From the NCBI GenBank assembly GCA_021443945.1, contig JABUSF010000005.1, forward strand, positions 83,765 to 90,731: DNA of 6,967 bases, given 5' to 3'. This document shows, in pieces, positions 6,127-6,967 of this stretch. The stretch comes from Ileibacterium sp. Lineage in GTDB: Bacteria > Bacillota_I > Bacilli_A > Erysipelotrichales > Erysipelotrichaceae. The translations under genes and the position numbers were made by a program. The notes beneath the pieces are model-generated. The model searched no databases. It worked only from the letters and a program-made list of their open reading frames with translations, and was not told where the DNA came from. Numbering within the stretch: position 1 is the stretch's first letter; each line of letters opens with the position of its first letter.

Positions 6127-6156
6127 GTGCAAATTGGGCGGTGGTTTTTCTATAAT
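6127..6156 (+). promoter_or_regulatory. Probable sigma-A promoter for the TseB-like/DnaD-like operon
   Basis: A perfect -10 hexamer TATAAT is at 6151-6156. The -35 is weak: TGCAAA (6128-6133, 17-nt spacer) or GTGCAA (6127-6132, 18-nt spacer), each matching TTGACA in three positions. Transcription would start near 6163, leaving a leader of about 48 nt before the ATG at 6211. The weak -35 suggests modest strength or help from an activator. Confidence 0.55.
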
Positions 6157-6196
6157 GTATTCGATCGCCTTTTGAAACATTCGGGCGGCTGAAATG

Positions 6197-6225
6197 ATTA
6201 TAGGAACAATATGAAGAAAAAGAAA
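6197..6225 (-). promoter_or_regulatory. Possible promoter for the minus-strand pyruvate kinase gene
   Basis: Read on the minus strand, TATAAT occupies plus positions 6202-6197. At a 17-nt spacer the -35 position (plus 6225-6220) reads TTTCTT, a poor match to TTGACA. If used, it would give a leader of about 120 nt that contains the 6102-6122 inverted repeat, and it would overlap the first codons of the divergent gene. Support is only the -10 hexamer. Confidence 0.3.
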
Positions 6226-6681
6226 CGAAATTCCAATGCATATGGATGGCCGATGACACTTGGTTTGTGCCTGGCGTTTGTCGTGGTCTTCTGGCTGCTC
6301 TGGTGCCTGTTTGTGGCCGGGCCAAGCCGGGTTCACGACCAGGTGGAACAAGAGCGGATCGATGCCATCAAATCCGAAGTCCCCAACATTCAGGGACTGA
6401 ATCAAAACAACTTTGAGTACATCACTTACCAGGGATATACGGACGACACCTTGTACTGGTTTGACATGACCGGCCAAATCATCACCACAAGGGAAATGCA
6501 GACCCTGGACTATAATAAGGCCAGGGAAACTGCCAAATCCACTTATGGAATCGATGCAGATGTCATTGAACTGGCATTTGGGTACACCACTCCGGTGTAT
6601 GAACTTCAGGGATCGGGCAAGCTGCTGATGCTGGATTACGATACCCTGGAAAAAGTGTATGAAAGGAGCCTGGAGCAGTGA
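6211..6681 (+). CDS. Membrane-anchored YpmB/TseB-like protein with PepSY-like domain
   Basis: The 156-residue product has a basic N-terminus (MKKKKR), one hydrophobic membrane segment at about residues 15-36 and a roughly 120-residue remainder predicted to be outside the cell. The C-terminal half shows a repeated strand-helix pattern typical of PepSY-type folds: YQGYTDDTLYWFDMTGQI (73-90), a helix with DYNKARETAKSTYGI, then FGYTTPVYELQ and a final strand-helix. This pattern, the length and the position before a dnaD-like gene fit B. subtilis YpmB, renamed TseB, a regulator of cell-wall elongation linked to penicillin-binding protein PBP2A. No signal-peptidase cleavage motif is evident, so the segment likely serves as an anchor. 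The start ATG follows AGGA (6202-6205) at 5-nt spacing. Family assignment rests on architecture and context rather than a strong motif. Confidence 0.7.
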   Translation: MKKKKRNSNAYGWPMTLGLCLAFVVVFWLLWCLFVAGPSRVHDQVEQERIDAIKSEVPNIQGLNQNNFEYITYQGYTDDTLYWFDMTGQIITTREMQTLDYNKARETAKSTYGIDADVIELAFGYTTPVYELQGSGKLLMLDYDTLEKVYERSLEQ

Positions 6682-6967
6682 TTGAAAGAAGCGACTGGAA
6701 CAGTCTTTATGTAAACAAGTCTTTGTGGCTGTTTGACCATCTGGAACATTTCAATCTCCAGCCAAACGAAGCTCTGTGCGCTTTGGTGATTAACTTTCTG
6801 AACGAAACCCATCAGCCGGTCACTTATGAAGTGCTGGAAGAAAAATGTCATATGAGCCCGGAAGAGCTGGAAGACTGTTTTGACAGCTTGTCCGCTAAAG
6901 GCTACCTCACCATTGATACCAGAAACCACTCTCTGAAATTCATTCTGGACGGCTTTTTGGATTCTCC
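6678..6967 (+). CDS. dnaD: DnaD-like replication protein, N-terminal part (3' partial)
   Basis: A frame beginning with GTG at 6678 overlaps the preceding stop by 4 nt (GTGA) and stays open to the window end, giving 96 codons. AAAGGAG at 6662-6668 lies 9 nt upstream, a strong ribosome binding site that supports GTG as the start. The translation begins MIERSDWNSLYVNKSLWLF and continues with a winged-helix pattern: a helix around LQPNEALCALVINFLNE, then VTYEVLEEKCHMSPEELEDC and SLSAKGYLTID as recognition helix and wing. This resembles the DnaD N-terminal domain (the usual ELxxKGLI-type wing appears as SLSAKGYL), which acts in primosome assembly in Firmicutes. The C-terminal DnaD domain would lie outside the window, so a DnaB-like or phage-type relative cannot be excluded. 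Placement beside a ypmB-like gene favours chromosomal DnaD. Confidence 0.75.
   Translation, partial: MIERSDWNSLYVNKSLWLFDHLEHFNLQPNEALCALVINFLNETHQPVTYEVLEEKCHMSPEELEDCFDSLSAKGYLTIDTRNHSLKFILDGFLDS

Noticed and set aside
5685..6155. A 156-codon plus-strand frame antisense to the pyruvate kinase gene, running into the intergenic region
   Set aside because: Its translation has no family character, while the minus-strand frame has many pyruvate kinase motifs.
6136..6188. GGGCGG occurring twice (6136-6141 and 6183-6188) as a possible direct-repeat operator
   Set aside because: Six bases with different flanks is too short to support an operator in a region of this composition.
1..6967. Search for tRNA/rRNA genes, CRISPR repeats, insertion sequences, attachment sites and riboswitches
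   Set aside because: Nearly all of the window is coding; the two gaps above 40 bp (5035-5084 and 6072-6210) show only the terminator and promoter-type signals described, and no repeat array or RNA gene pattern was seen by eye.

Overview
The window is a dense, low-GC-Gram-positive (Firmicutes) housekeeping segment. Eight co-directional plus-strand reading frames come first, then one minus-strand gene, then the start of a second plus-strand operon. The order yqeG-yqeH-yhbY-nadD-yqeK-rsfS-yqeM is the classic Bacillus/Clostridium ribosome-assembly and NAD cluster. Two traits suggest an Erysipelotrichia-like lineage: NadD and YqeK are fused into one protein, and aroE, which sits between yqeH and yhbY in Bacillus subtilis, is absent. 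The base composition looks moderate. The lineage is an inference from gene order and fusion state, not from any database comparison.

Layout. Positions 1-366 hold the C-terminal end of a COG2509-type FAD-dependent dehydrogenase. Positions 380-3663 hold yqeG, yqeH, yhbY, the nadD-yqeK fusion and rsfS, with overlaps or near-zero gaps. Positions 3653-4354 encode a YqeM-type SAM-dependent methyltransferase, and 4357-5034 an MTA/SAH nucleosidase (mtnN). A hairpin at 5050-5076 has T-runs on both sides and looks like a shared bidirectional terminator between mtnN and the convergent minus-strand gene at 5085-6071. That gene encodes a short pyruvate-kinase-family protein with the catalytic barrel and a reduced B domain but no C-terminal regulatory domain. 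A 139-bp divergent intergenic region (6072-6210) carries a clear TATAAT for the plus strand. Next come a membrane-anchored YpmB/TseB-like protein (6211-6681) and, overlapping it with a GTG start, the beginning of a DnaD-like replication protein (6678 to the window end). A ypmB-like gene near dnaD is also found in Bacillus.

How the genes work together. YqeH (30S biogenesis GTPase), YhbY (pre-50S RNA-binding protein) and RsfS (ribosome silencing, binds L14/uL14) act on ribosome assembly or dormancy. NadD makes the NAD precursor deamido-NAD, and the fused YqeK domain is expected to hydrolyse Ap4A. MtnN removes S-adenosylhomocysteine, the by-product of methyltransferases such as its upstream neighbour. 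I found no sign of a mobile element, CRISPR array, RNA gene, phage gene or defence system. The most unusual items are the C-domain-less pyruvate kinase with an altered K+/phosphate loop and the NadD-YqeK fusion with both active sites intact.
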